A stretch of 64,000 bases of DNA from JAAYHG01 sp012735455. GTDB taxonomy: Bacteria > Bacillota > DTU030 > DUMP01. The first letter of the stretch is position 1; the number at the start of each line of letters is the position of its first letter. The notes below the pieces were generated by a model. It made no database searches. It was not told the origin of the DNA and saw only the letters and a list, made by a program, of their open reading frames with translations. The stretch is from positions 14,611 to 78,610 of the forward strand of contig JBMNIX010000011.1 in the NCBI GenBank assembly GCA_050951365.1, in the 5' to 3' direction. The position numbers and the translations under genes are program-made. Positions 32,789 to 41,403 of this stretch are shown here, one piece after another.

Positions 32789-33979
32789 TCACGTAATTGA
32801 AATAATCTCAGCCTCCTGCACTGCTCGTTCCAGAAGTTCCGTTGCTATAAGGTCCTGCTCCGCCTTTTCCACTTTAGTCAAGATAGGCCGGGTCTGTGGA
32901 TGACGCGGTACAAACACCGTACAACAGTCTTCATAGGGCCGAATTGAGATGTCATAGGTGCCGATATGGATAGCCCGGGAAATGATCTCTTCTTTATCTA
33001 AGGCAACCAGGGGACGGAGTATCGGAAGTGTAACCACCGCTCCCGTGGCCGCCAAGCTGGGTAGGGTTTGGCTTGCCACCTGACCCACGCTTTCTCCGGT
33101 TACCAGGGCAATAGCCTTCTCTTTCTGCGCTATCTGTTCAGCAATCCGCATCATCATCCGCCGCATGAGAATAGTAAGCAGCTCGTCTGGGCCGTCCTTG
33201 TGCAGCTTCTTTTGTATCTCAGTAAAAGGGATCACATAAAGTTTGATTGAACCACTGTAACGGGCCAAAACCCGGCAGAGATCGACCACCTTCTCCTTTG
33301 CCCGGTCGCTGGTAAAAGGGAAGCTGTGGAAGTAAACTGGGATAACCTCCACGCCTCGCTTCATGGTCATCCAACCCGCTACAGGGCTATCAATCCCACC
33401 GGAAAGGAGCAAAACTACCCTGCCGCTAACGCCTATCGGCAGCCCCCCCGGCCCGGGCAGGGAACGCCAGTAAATGTAGGCAGCCCGTTCCCTGATCTCA
33501 ACCTGGAGCGTAACCTGCGGCTGGTGTACGTCTACGCTCAAGCCGGAAACAGAGCGTAAGATGTGCGCTCCCAACTCCCTACTTACCTCGGGAGACTTTA
33601 GGAGGAAGGATTTGTTGGGTCTCCTGGTCTCCACCTTGAAAGTAGTGTAACCCTCCTGACGGGCCTCTTTTAGGGCAACCACTGCGGCAGTCTTGATCTG
33701 GGGTAGGTTCAGGTCCGCGCTCAGCGTAGGACTTACCCCTACCAAACCGAAGACGCGCGTCAATCTCTGGCAGGCCGCCTCCATATCTCCGTTCAAGTAG
33801 ATATAAATACGGCCGTACTCGCGCTCAATCCGTTCTACAGCAAAGTCCGTCAAAGCCGCCTGCATGTTGAGAATCAGTTTTTCTTCAAAGGCCCGCCGGT
33901 TTCTACCTTTAAGGCCAATCTCTCCGTAGCGCGCTAGGATTAACTCTGGCACAACAATCACATCCTCACAAAAAAACAC
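32789..33979 (-). CDS. thiI: tRNA 4-thiouridine synthase ThiI
   Basis: The 396-residue enzyme adenylates U8 of tRNA for sulfur insertion and may also serve thiazole synthesis. Seen are the N-terminal ferredoxin-like region (LILARYGEIGLKGRNRRAFE), the THUMP domain (about 60-170), the PP-loop VVLLLSGGIDSPVAGW, and YFHSFPFTSDRAKEK. The rhodanese domain of the Escherichia coli enzyme is absent, as in Bacillus. The first codon is uncertain: GTG at 33979 or GTG at 33952, the latter beside GAGGATG. The cysteine desulfurase gene just upstream is its likely sulfur donor. Confidence 0.94.
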   Translation of the reverse strand: MFFCEDVIVVPELILARYGEIGLKGRNRRAFEEKLILNMQAALTDFAVERIEREYGRIYIYLNGDMEAACQRLTRVFGLVGVSPTLSADLNLPQIKTAAVVALKEARQEGYTTFKVETRRPNKSFLLKSPEVSRELGAHILRSVSGLSVDVHQPQVTLQVEIRERAAYIYWRSLPGPGGLPIGVSGRVVLLLSGGIDSPVAGWMTMKRGVEVIPVYFHSFPFTSDRAKEKVVDLCRVLARYSGSIKLYVIPFTEIQKKLHKDGPDELLTILMRRMMMRIAEQIAQKEKAIALVTGESVGQVASQTLPSLAATGAVVTLPILRPLVALDKEEIISRAIHIGTYDISIRPYEDCCTVFVPRHPQTRPILTKVEKAEQDLIATELLERAVQEAEIISIT

Positions 33980-34006
33980 AAGAAACCGCTATCTCCATAA
34001 AGAAAG

Positions 34007-35170
34007 CTAACGCCTGCGCGTATACAGGCGCAGCTCAGGTACAATCTCCTTCAGGCACTCCACTGTGTAGTCTATTTCTTCCTCGGTATTTGTCGGTACG
34101 AAGCTGAAGCGTAGAGCTCCCTCGCATCGACTGGGCGCAAGGTTCATAGCCTCCAGCACGTGACTGACAGAAGCACCATGCGCGGAGCAGGCTGAACCGG
34201 TGGACACATAGACTCCCTTCTCCTCCAAGGCATGCAGGAGTACCTCGCCCCTGATGCCCAAGAAGGACAGGTTGAGGATGTGGGCTGCCCCCCGCTCGTC
34301 CTGGGGACCGTTGGCATAGGTGTCTGGAATCTCGGCTTGAACCCTCTCTCTCAACCGCGACTTTAGTTTACCCATGTGCGCCATTGCCTCAGTATGCTGG
34401 GCCCACATCAACCTGGCCGCAACCCCCAAGCCAATAATCCCCGGTACGTTCTCGGTGCCGGATCGCAGACCTGCCTCTTGACCACCCCCTACCAACTGGG
34501 CCTCCAGGCGCAGCCCCCTACGGACAAAGAGGGCCCCCACTCCCTTTGGCCCCTGTAACTTGTGACCACTCAGGGAGACAAGGTCCACACCCAGGCGGTG
34601 AGGTACCAGGGGCAGGCGAGCAAAACCCTGCACCGCATCGATATGCCATGCGGGTCTCGGCTTTGCGCTGTCTAAGATGGCCTTGATGGCCTCCAAAGGG
34701 GCCACAGCCCCCATTTCGTTGTTGACATGCATAGTGCTCACCAATATGGTCTCGGGGCTAAGGGCTCGCTCTAACTCATGGAGCACCACCATGCCCTCTT
34801 CATCCACTGGCAGGTAGGTCACGTTGAAACCTTCCCGCTCCAGGCGGCGAAAAGCCTCCAATACCGACGGGTGTTCCGCTTGGGTAGTGATAAGGTGGCG
34901 ACCCTGACGTACCCGCGCTCGGGCGAGGCCAAAAATAGCCAGGTTGTTCGACTCGGTGCCACCTGAGGTAAAGCAGATCTCCTCAGGACCGGCAGCCAGC
35001 ACCTGTGCCACGGCCGCACGGGCTTTTTTGAGCTCTTGTTCGGCGGCCTGGCCGCGCCGGTGCGCGGAGGAGGGGTTACCGTAATTCTTTTGGAACGCCT
35101 CTACCATAGCAGCCACTACTTCTTGACGCACCTTGGTAGTAGCACTATTATCGAGATAAATCTCCGGCAC
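34007..35170 (-). CDS. Cysteine desulfurase (NifS/IscS family)
   Basis: The PLP enzyme takes sulfur from cysteine. Family marks are EIYLDNSATTKVRQEV, ICFTSGGTESNNLAIFG, MHVNNEMGAVAP, the PLP lysine in LSGHKLQGPKGVGAL and the catalytic Cys in STGSACSAHG. GTG at 35170 is chosen because AAGGGGGTG stands just upstream. It is followed after 27 bases by thiI, the same pairing as nifZ-thiI of Bacillus, so it probably supplies persulfide for tRNA thiolation rather than general Fe-S assembly. Confidence 0.94.
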   Translation of the reverse strand: MPEIYLDNSATTKVRQEVVAAMVEAFQKNYGNPSSAHRRGQAAEQELKKARAAVAQVLAAGPEEICFTSGGTESNNLAIFGLARARVRQGRHLITTQAEHPSVLEAFRRLEREGFNVTYLPVDEEGMVVLHELERALSPETILVSTMHVNNEMGAVAPLEAIKAILDSAKPRPAWHIDAVQGFARLPLVPHRLGVDLVSLSGHKLQGPKGVGALFVRRGLRLEAQLVGGGQEAGLRSGTENVPGIIGLGVAARLMWAQHTEAMAHMGKLKSRLRERVQAEIPDTYANGPQDERGAAHILNLSFLGIRGEVLLHALEEKGVYVSTGSACSAHGASVSHVLEAMNLAPSRCEGALRFSFVPTNTEEEIDYTVECLKEIVPELRLYTRRR

Positions 35171-35268
35171 CTGGGCACCCCCTTGTATAATCATTCCGCA
35201 AACGAGCTGGCATGTAGTATAATTGGTTGGTGACCGGTCTGTCTTTCATCCCAAGGAGGGGTAATAGC

Positions 35269-36018
35269 GTGTCACCCGCAACTAGTACCTGGCTTGAAAC
35301 TGCCACTCTCGTCCTTACACACTATGGTGTAAGCGGGCTCATTTTCACTGCTTTTACGGAAGCGTCCTTTTTCCCTCTGCCGCCTGACCTTATCCTGGTA
35401 CCTCTTTGTCTGCTGCGGCCTGAGCTGGCCTGGTGGTATGCCCTTGTCACCACTCTGGCCTCTTCCGTGGGTGGTGTCTTTGGCGCCTTTATTGGCATTC
35501 GCTTCGGCCGCCCCCTGCTACAACGCCTAACCTCCGAACAGCGCATCGCGCAGGTGGAACATCTCTTTCAGCACTACGGCGGTTGGGCCGTAGCATTGGC
35601 GGCACTGACCCCGATACCCTATAAAGTATTTACCATTGCAGCCGGGGTCTTTCGTGTAAACCCCTGGATTGTGCTTACTGCATCCCTGGGCGGGCGCGGC
35701 CTGCGTTTCTTTTTGGTAGCTTTCGCCATCTACCTGTGGGGCGATCACGCTACAGCTATTATCAGCACCTACCTGGGTCCCATTACCCTGGTATTAGGCC
35801 TGGTGCTTATCTTGGGCGCCTTGCTCTTTGAACGGCTGCCACGGGCACGCTACCGCCAATTGGTTTTGCCACTGATCCTTACTATTGTTATCGCTGTTGT
35901 CCTGGCACACGTTAGCCTCAGAACCAATTATTTTACGGATCTGCAATTGGCTGCCCTGGGACTCATCCTAACCCTTACTTGTTTTCTCTTGGCTTACCTG
36001 CCGGGCAGACGGCGTTAG
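35269..36018 (+). CDS. DedA/SNARE-associated (VTT-domain) membrane protein
   Basis: The 249-residue protein starts at GTG with AAGGAGGGGTAATAGC upstream. It has the VTT/DedA core: FTEASFFPLPPDLILVPLCL re-entrant loop, GGVFGAFIGIRFGRPLL and ALAALTPIPYKVFTIAAGVFRVN, followed by extra C-terminal helices. Family members act in membrane lipid (undecaprenyl phosphate or phospholipid) flipping. The conserved arginine of many DedA loops is replaced in the TPIPYK region, so the exact subtype is unsure. It is convergent with the DegV gene, 10 bases apart. Confidence 0.87.
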   Translation: MSPATSTWLETATLVLTHYGVSGLIFTAFTEASFFPLPPDLILVPLCLLRPELAWWYALVTTLASSVGGVFGAFIGIRFGRPLLQRLTSEQRIAQVEHLFQHYGGWAVALAALTPIPYKVFTIAAGVFRVNPWIVLTASLGGRGLRFFLVAFAIYLWGDHATAIISTYLGPITLVLGLVLILGALLFERLPRARYRQLVLPLILTIVIAVVLAHVSLRTNYFTDLQLAALGLILTLTCFLLAYLPGRRR

Positions 36019-36028
36019 TACCTTCTGC

Positions 36029-36880
36029 CTAAACTGTATAGAAAATAATCCCTGCCGCCCCAGGTCCCACGTGGTTTCCGACCACCGGTCCAAACTCAGA
36101 AGGAATTACCTTGGCCTGTGGCACTGCCTCTCGCAACAACTGCTGGAGGCGGCCACTGGTTTCTTTGTCATCGGCATCAACAACAGTGGCTGTCACCTTG
36201 TCCTTGCCGGCGCAAGCCTCCGCTGTGAGCTCCACTATCCGTTCCAAGGCCTTTTTCTTGGTTCGCACCTTCTCGTGTACACTGATAACGCCCTCTTCAT
36301 CTTTGAGGCCCAAGATAGGCTTTACCTGCAACATTGAACCCACCAGAGTCTGAGCAGCACCAATACGCCCACCCTTGTACAAATAGCGGAGACTATCTAC
36401 CATAAAAAAAGCCTTTAGGTCACGGATAATGGTCCGACAACGCTCCAGAACTGCCTCCAGAGGCGCGTTCTCAGCTGCTGCCCGGGCTGCCTCCAAGACA
36501 ATGAAACCCAGCCCCATGCAGGTGAAGCGGCTGTCTAGTATGTGGATATCTAGGTCCGGCAACATACGTCGCGCTGTCTCAGCTGCAGCCACTGTACCGC
36601 TAAGGTCGCCGGAAATGTGGATAGAGACGATGCTGGCTCCCTGTCGGCCGAGCTCTTGATACAAAGCGGCAAACTCTCCCGCCGGTGGCTGGGAGGTGGT
36701 GGGCAGCGTCTTAGCTGTACGGAGTCGCCGGAAAAACTCAGCGTTGGTTATGTCCATCCCTTCGCGCAGTGATACCCCTTCCATGTTCACCCTGAGTGGC
36801 ACCACATGTATACCGTGTTCCTGTATCAGTTCCATCGGAAGATAGGCGGTGCTGTCTGTAACCACATGAATTTTTCCCAC
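36029..36880 (-). CDS. DegV-family fatty-acid-binding protein
   Basis: The 283-residue protein binds a fatty acid and presents it to a fatty-acid kinase (FakB role). It begins KIHVVTDSTAYLPMELIQ and has LPTTSQPPAGEFAALY, SIHISGDLSGTVAAAETA, DSRFTCMGLGFIVLEAARA, VDSLRYLYKGGRIG and GPVVGNHVGPGAAGIIF, all DegV hallmarks. GTG start with GGGAGAGAAG upstream. No kinase gene is in the window. Confidence 0.93.
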   Translation of the reverse strand: MGKIHVVTDSTAYLPMELIQEHGIHVVPLRVNMEGVSLREGMDITNAEFFRRLRTAKTLPTTSQPPAGEFAALYQELGRQGASIVSIHISGDLSGTVAAAETARRMLPDLDIHILDSRFTCMGLGFIVLEAARAAAENAPLEAVLERCRTIIRDLKAFFMVDSLRYLYKGGRIGAAQTLVGSMLQVKPILGLKDEEGVISVHEKVRTKKKALERIVELTAEACAGKDKVTATVVDADDKETSGRLQQLLREAVPQAKVIPSEFGPVVGNHVGPGAAGIIFYTV

Positions 36881-36921
36881 TTATACTTCTCTCCCTACTG
36901 CCCCATGCCACACTGGAGGGG

Positions 36922-37266
36922 CTAGTCTAATTCGGCTTGTACGTCCTGCTCTCGGCGCTGTGCCTCTTCTAAGGCGTTAACCCGCTTCTCCAAGGCGGCA
37001 ATACGCTTCTCCAGCACTCCTAGCTCGTCCCTGGACACACCCTTAAGAGCCTTTAGGGTGCGCTCAGTTTGCTCCTGCGCCAAGCGTAGCACGTTGTCGC
37101 GCTCCCTCTGGCCCCGTTCCCAAAGGTCGCGGAGCATCTCCTTGGCCTCGTCTTGGGTTATCTCGCCTTTCTTTACCAGTTCATCAATTCCTTTTTCTAG
37201 GGTTTCCTTGGTCATGGTAAGGGCACCTAACCCAAGCAGCATGGCCTTTCTGAGAACGCTACTCAT
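36922..37266 (-). CDS. Phasin-family/coiled-coil protein
   Basis: ATG at 37266 has CAGGAGGTAAGAGGC upstream. The 114-residue protein has a short hydrophobic N-terminus (LRKAMLLGLGALTMTKE), then KKGEITQDEAKEMLRDLWERG and a long charged C-terminal coiled coil with repeated LEKRI/LEKRV heptads. This resembles the small phasin-like proteins of Firmicutes whose role is unclear. It probably self-associates. Confidence 0.8.
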   Translation of the reverse strand: MSSVLRKAMLLGLGALTMTKETLEKGIDELVKKGEITQDEAKEMLRDLWERGQRERDNVLRLAQEQTERTLKALKGVSRDELGVLEKRIAALEKRVNALEEAQRREQDVQAELD

Positions 37267-37506
37267 GCCTCTTACCTCCTGCTGGATCTTAATTTCAGGA
37301 TACCCGTAAAACCTGGCTCTCAACCCTTACATCATATACTATTCACCTGGTGCTTCTTCAAAAGTTATCATATATATAGTGGAAGAGGTTGTCAATGACA
37401 CCCAGCTTGCACCTTGGGAAGGATTTTCTCCCTCTGGAACGAAGAGTATAGCATAGTGCAGAGGCCAAATACACCACTGGATTTGTGTTGGAAAGGAGCC
37501 AATACC

Positions 37507-38916
37507 GTGAAGCTTAAGTACCGCGCCCTTTCTTTTTATCTATTGTTCTGCTTGGTAGCAGTAGCCCTGGTTCCCACAAGTGTTGCGGCTGCAGCCCCAA
37601 TTCGTGTTTTCTTAAATGGACGTCAGCTCTCTTTTGATACCCCACCCATATTAGAAGCAGGTCGGACCCTGGTACCTTTCCGGGCTATCGGCGAGGCTAT
37701 GGGCGTTGCTGTTCATTGGGATACAGCCAGAAGGGTTGTAAGGGCGCAGCAACAGGGAGTCATCGTTGAGCTGCCAGTGGGTGAGAAAACAGCCACGGTA
37801 AACGGTCAGTCCGTCATCCTTGACGTACCTGCCACGATTCGCCAAAACCGTACTCTGGTGCCGCTGCGTTTCTTTAGCCAGGCCTTTGGAGCTCAGGTAC
37901 ACTGGAACAACGCTACCCGTACTGTTACCATTAGTACTGGACCTGCCTCAGCCTACATACTGGGCTACTATTACTCTAAGTCTTACCAGGACTTTATGGA
38001 AAACTACCAGAACCTCTCCGGCGTGGCCGCCATGTGGTACACCTTAGATAGCAACGGTCGCCTCACAGGCCAAGCCGCAGCACGTGGTATATCGGTGCCA
38101 CAAGGATACGAGGAGCCGCTGGCCGTCGCAGCGGAGAACGGGATCGAAACCTATGCCCTGGTCTTTGAAAACACCGCAGACAAGATTCACCAGGTGCTGG
38201 CTGATCGCACCTTGGGAGACCAACTGATTAGCGACATTGTGCAGCTATTGAAAGACGAGGGTTACACAGGCGTTAACATTGACTTTGAAATGGTACGAGA
38301 AAGCGACGGTGCAAACCTCACCACCTTCATCCAGCGTCTCGGAGAAGCAGTGCATGCCGCAGGAAAGAAACTGGCTCTCTCACTCCCGGCCCGGACAGAA
38401 ACAGGTTGGCACCGCGCCTATGACTATGCAGCTTTAGGCCGGGTGGCCGATCAGGTTGCTATTATGGCCTACGATTACGCCCCAGGAACCGCCGGCCCCC
38501 AGGCCACTTTACCCTGGGTGCGCCAGGTAGTAGACTACACCTTAGAGCGCATCCCTGCTCATAAGGTCCTGCTGGGACTGCCGCTCTATGGTTACGACTG
38601 GTCCACACAGGGTCGCCGTACCGTCCTCTTTACGGAAACCGGCCTCAACGTCCTTTACCTGGACGACCTTTTCGCACGCTACCGCCCGGAGCTCAAGTGG
38701 GACGAGAAGTCCAGCCAGCCATACTTCAACTATGTGGATGAAAACGGTATTAACCACAGCGTTTGGTATGAAAACGCTGCTAGCATCGGGGCTAAACTCG
38801 ACCTGGTACAGGAAAAGGGCCTCGCCGGCGTAGCTATCTGGCGGTTAGGATACACTACCCCTTGGTTTTATGCCTTGCTGGGCCAACGCTGGGTAGCGGA
38901 AAGCAAGACTAGCTAA
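37507..38916 (+). CDS. Secreted GH18 glycoside hydrolase (YaaH-like) with a copper-amine-oxidase N-terminal-like domain
   Basis: GTG at 37507 has GGAAAGGAGCC upstream and starts a signal peptide (KLKYRALSFYLLFCLVAVAL..AAA). Residues about 30-145 form a stalk domain with two halves (ILEAGRTLVPFRAIGEAMGV and TIRQNRTLVPLRFFSQAFGA). A GH18 barrel follows with GYTGVNIDFEMV carrying the catalytic Glu, and MAYDYAPG. Such proteins hydrolyse spore cortex or cell-wall sugars in germination or act in the coat. The N-terminal stalk replaces the LysM pair of YaaH and probably serves wall attachment. Confidence 0.9.
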   Translation: MKLKYRALSFYLLFCLVAVALVPTSVAAAAPIRVFLNGRQLSFDTPPILEAGRTLVPFRAIGEAMGVAVHWDTARRVVRAQQQGVIVELPVGEKTATVNGQSVILDVPATIRQNRTLVPLRFFSQAFGAQVHWNNATRTVTISTGPASAYILGYYYSKSYQDFMENYQNLSGVAAMWYTLDSNGRLTGQAAARGISVPQGYEEPLAVAAENGIETYALVFENTADKIHQVLADRTLGDQLISDIVQLLKDEGYTGVNIDFEMVRESDGANLTTFIQRLGEAVHAAGKKLALSLPARTETGWHRAYDYAALGRVADQVAIMAYDYAPGTAGPQATLPWVRQVVDYTLERIPAHKVLLGLPLYGYDWSTQGRRTVLFTETGLNVLYLDDLFARYRPELKWDEKSSQPYFNYVDENGINHSVWYENAASIGAKLDLVQEKGLAGVAIWRLGYTTPWFYALLGQRWVAESKTS

Positions 38917-38940
38917 CTAGCTTTAAAAGGAGCGGGTACG

Positions 38941-39651
38941 ATGCGCGTTTGCGTCTATCCACTACCAAACCTTGTTCCGCGGGACCTTACAGGTCCTGCG
39001 GTGGTAATCGATGTGCTCCGAGCCACCAGCGTAATGGTGACAGCTCTTGCCAATGGCGCGCATTCTATCCGAACCGTGGCAGAGGTCGAGAGTGCACGCT
39101 CCCTCGCTGACTCCTATCCCCCAGGCACAGTACTCTTGGGGGGTGAGAGGCGGGCTCTGCCTATCCCAGGGTTTGACTTTGGCAACTCCCCTTTGGAGTA
39201 TACGAAGAACACGGTTCAGGGTAAGACCATTATCCTCACCACCACCAACGGTACACGGGCACTGGAAACCCTCAAGGGAGTGCGCCCCCTCTTTATTGGA
39301 GCTTTTTTGAACGGAAGCGCAGTTGCCAAGGCCCTGGCCAGCCTAGGCCAGGATGCAACGCTGGTTTGTTCCGGCACGCGCGGGCACTTCTCTCTGGATG
39401 ACGCCGCATGTGCCGGAATGGTGTCAGCCCGGCTGCAGGAGCTGGTGCCAGGGCTTGAGCTGGATGATATGGCTTACACAGTGCTCAGCCTCTACCAGCA
39501 GCACCAAAAAAACCTGCGGGAACTGATACACCACGCAGCCCACTGCCAATACCTAACGAGTATCGGCCTGGAAAAAGACATTACCTACTGCCTCCAGGAA
39601 GACCTCTTTGACCTGGTGCCCCAACTGGTTAATGAAGAAGTAAAGATATAA
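38941..39651 (+). CDS. comB: 2-phosphosulfolactate phosphatase family protein (ComB)
   Basis: The 236-residue protein matches the ComB family: AVVIDVLRATSVMVTALANGA, LLGGERRALPIPGFDFGNSP, IILTTTNGTRAL and VCSGTRGHFSLDDAACAGM, with acidic metal-binding residues. ComB removes phosphate from 2-phosphosulfolactate in coenzyme M synthesis, but clostridial homologues occur without that pathway, so the true substrate here is open. AAAGGAGCGGGTACG precedes ATG. Confidence 0.88.
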   Translation: MRVCVYPLPNLVPRDLTGPAVVIDVLRATSVMVTALANGAHSIRTVAEVESARSLADSYPPGTVLLGGERRALPIPGFDFGNSPLEYTKNTVQGKTIILTTTNGTRALETLKGVRPLFIGAFLNGSAVAKALASLGQDATLVCSGTRGHFSLDDAACAGMVSARLQELVPGLELDDMAYTVLSLYQQHQKNLRELIHHAAHCQYLTSIGLEKDITYCLQEDLFDLVPQLVNEEVKI

Positions 39652-39658
39652 CAAAAAG

Positions 39659-39680
39659 CCCTGCCCACCAGCAGGGTTTT
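39659..39680 (+). terminator. Terminator of comB
   Basis: CCCTGC-CCACCA-GCAGGG followed by TTTTATT. Confidence 0.8.
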
Positions 39681-39691
39681 ATTAACATATT

Positions 39692-39767
39692 TGGTAGCCC
39701 TATGGGGACTCGAACCCCAGTTTCCGCCGTGAGAGGGCGGCGTCCTAGACCGCTAGACGATAGGGCC
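39692..39767 (-). tRNA. tRNA-Glu (anticodon CTC)
   Basis: The - strand gives a full cloverleaf of 76 bases with encoded CCA: acceptor GGCCCTA/TAGGGCT, anticodon stem CCGCC/GGCGG around CTCTCAC with CTC at the anticodon, and T arm CTGGGGTTCGAGTCCCC. It reads GAG codons. A sigma-A promoter is just upstream. Confidence 0.96.
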
Positions 39768-39787
39768 ACATCTTCTCGCCAGTTGAC

Positions 39788-39816
39788 ATTATAGCATCAC
39801 CCCGATTCTTCGTCAA
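39788..39816 (-). promoter_or_regulatory. Sigma-A promoter of tRNA-Glu(CTC)
   Basis: TTGACG, 17-base spacer, TATAAT on the - strand, 20 bases before the tRNA 5' end. Confidence 0.9.
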
Positions 39817-39820
39817 CCCC

Positions 39821-40615
39821 TTAGGGGGCATACAAGTGTTGGTACCTGCGGACACTGGGTTTTTCTCCTACATAGATCCCGTAGCCAAGAAAAGCATAAA
39901 TTTTAGGCACAAATCTTGTGGCCAGGAGGTAACGGCGAGACCCTGGGTTGGTGTAAAAGAGCTGTAGCTGCCGCCACGAAGAGCGAAAGACCTCCGGCCA
40001 GCCATAGCGCCGGACAATTTGTTTAAGTTCCTGTCTTAGGTTAACTCCATGGATGCGAATCTCCAGGGCTGTAAGACCTGCACCCTTTAGCAGCTCTTCC
40101 CATGCATCTGGCAGCAAGACCTCCGCCGCATCACTCAAGACCCCTTCAACAAAGTGTACATAGCCAGGCGGCGGTGTCCTAAGCCACGTAGGTTCGTTAA
40201 GCCCGATGCGTGCGCCGCTCTTGGCCACCCGTACATACTCACCCAATGCCATGGCTTTTTCAGCGATGAACACCGTCACCGACTCGGCAATTACAGCGTC
40301 AAAGCTGCTATCCGGAAAGGGTAGTTCGCGCGCATCCGCCTCCAAGAACTCCACCCTGTCCGCCACCCCCTCACGCTCGGCTCTGTGCCGGGCGTGCTCC
40401 AGCATGCCTGAGGATAAGTCAACACCCACCACAGTACAACCAAGGCGTTTTACCAACTGGCAGGCTGTTACGCCTACACCGCAACCCACATCCAAAACGC
40501 ACATACCGTCTTTCAATGCACAAAGCTGAATCAACTCTTCCGTGGCCTCAAGACCGCCCAGGTGCCTGGTAAAACCAATCCGCGTTTGTATGTCAAAAAC
40601 GCTGGCTTGAGTCAT
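39821..40615 (-). CDS. SAM-dependent class I methyltransferase
   Basis: ATG at 40615 has AAGGAGGGTG seven bases upstream, giving 264 residues. The Rossmann methyltransferase motifs are clear: CVLDVGCGVGVTACQL (motif I), VGVDLSSGMLEHAR (acidic end of strand 2), FLEADARELPFPDSSFDAV and IAESVTVF. The C-terminal 70 residues are not shared with small-molecule ubiquinone-type enzymes. Substrate unknown. It is a single gene between the tRNA and a small hypothetical gene. Confidence 0.88.
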   Translation of the reverse strand: MTQASVFDIQTRIGFTRHLGGLEATEELIQLCALKDGMCVLDVGCGVGVTACQLVKRLGCTVVGVDLSSGMLEHARHRAEREGVADRVEFLEADARELPFPDSSFDAVIAESVTVFIAEKAMALGEYVRVAKSGARIGLNEPTWLRTPPPGYVHFVEGVLSDAAEVLLPDAWEELLKGAGLTALEIRIHGVNLRQELKQIVRRYGWPEVFRSSWRQLQLFYTNPGSRRYLLATRFVPKIYAFLGYGIYVGEKPSVRRYQHLYAP

Positions 40616-40797
40616 GCTTTCACCCTCCTTCAAGCTGGTTTCAGGGTCCTACTACTCAGCTAGCCTATGCCATAGGGTGATGCGCTGTGACCATTATTCA
40701 CGGCCCGTGGCGCAAAAATCTGCTACAGCCCAAGCACACTGGCGAGGGCACCTGCATACTTTATGACAACTAAATCGAAGGAGGTCACGGTGGGACT

Positions 40798-41133
40798 ATG
40801 GAGAAAGACTTTGGTCAGTTGCCACACGACTTTCAGGCCTTCTTGAACCCCGAAAACATAGAAGCTGCCATAGCCCAAGCCCAAGAAACCTTGAACAACC
40901 CAGAGAAGATTCAGGAGGTGCTTGAAAAAAGCGGCATTCCCAGCGAAGCCATGGCCAATCCGGAACTGCTTCTTAAGATAACCCAGGACATGGTGAAAGC
41001 CCTGGACCCAGAAATCAAGAAGTCTCTTAGTAGTTTTGTCGATCAAGTGCTGGCTGGAGCGCCAACCCCACCACCCCAGGAGATACAAGGCTTCCTCCAA
41101 GACATCCTTGTCACAGAGGACGGAGACAAATAG
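40798..41133 (+). CDS. Hypothetical 111-residue acidic protein
   Basis: The protein (MEKDFGQLPHDFQAFLNPEN) is helical and acidic, without signal or membrane segments. AAGGAGGTCACGG stands 14-19 bases before ATG, and a second GGTGGG lies nearer, so the site is slightly unusual. A clear terminator follows. A longer open frame on the opposite strand is a shadow. No family is recognised. Confidence 0.7.
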   Translation: MEKDFGQLPHDFQAFLNPENIEAAIAQAQETLNNPEKIQEVLEKSGIPSEAMANPELLLKITQDMVKALDPEIKKSLSSFVDQVLAGAPTPPPQEIQGFLQDILVTEDGDK

Positions 41134-41149
41134 CAGGTTAATAAGAAAA

Positions 41150-41179
41150 CCCCCGGCCCAAGGCCGGGGACTTTCTTTA
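41150..41179 (+). terminator. Terminator of the 111-residue protein gene
   Basis: CCCCGGCC-CAA-GGCCGGGG followed by ACTTTCTTT. Confidence 0.82.
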
Positions 41180-41183
41180 GCTG

Positions 41184-41324
41184 TTAGATGCCACCGCCAA
41201 AGAAACCGAAGAAGAAGAAGAAAACAAACACAATGATGATTGGAATGAACCACCACCACCAAGTGGTGAACCATCCGCCTGCAGTACCACCGCCACCGAA
41301 CCACTGTTGTGCCTTATCGGTCAT
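41184..41324 (-). CDS. 46-residue Trp/Phe/Gly-rich membrane miniprotein
   Basis: A short frame on the - strand starts at ATG 41324 with GCAAGGGGGGCCCAAG upstream. It has a Gly-rich segment with QQWFGGGGTAGGW, then TTWWWWFIPIIIVFVFFFFG as one membrane helix, and a FFGGGI tail. The layout recalls YjcZ-type small spore-associated membrane proteins, but the WWWW/FFFFF composition is striking. The hydrophobic pattern and ribosome site support a real gene. Confidence 0.65.
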   Translation of the reverse strand: MTDKAQQWFGGGGTAGGWFTTWWWWFIPIIIVFVFFFFFGFFGGGI

Positions 41325-41403
41325 CTTGGGCCCCCCTTGCCTTATTGTATAGAAAGCGGGGATGCTTTCTCAGGATCAATGTATGAACGGCAGGGAGAAA
41401 TGG

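Noticed and set aside
40723..41304. A 193-codon open frame on the - strand
   Set aside because: It overlaps the + strand gene at 40798 and the miniprotein gene in another frame, has no ribosome site at its start, and its protein looks like a shadow (His/Trp/Arg-rich).
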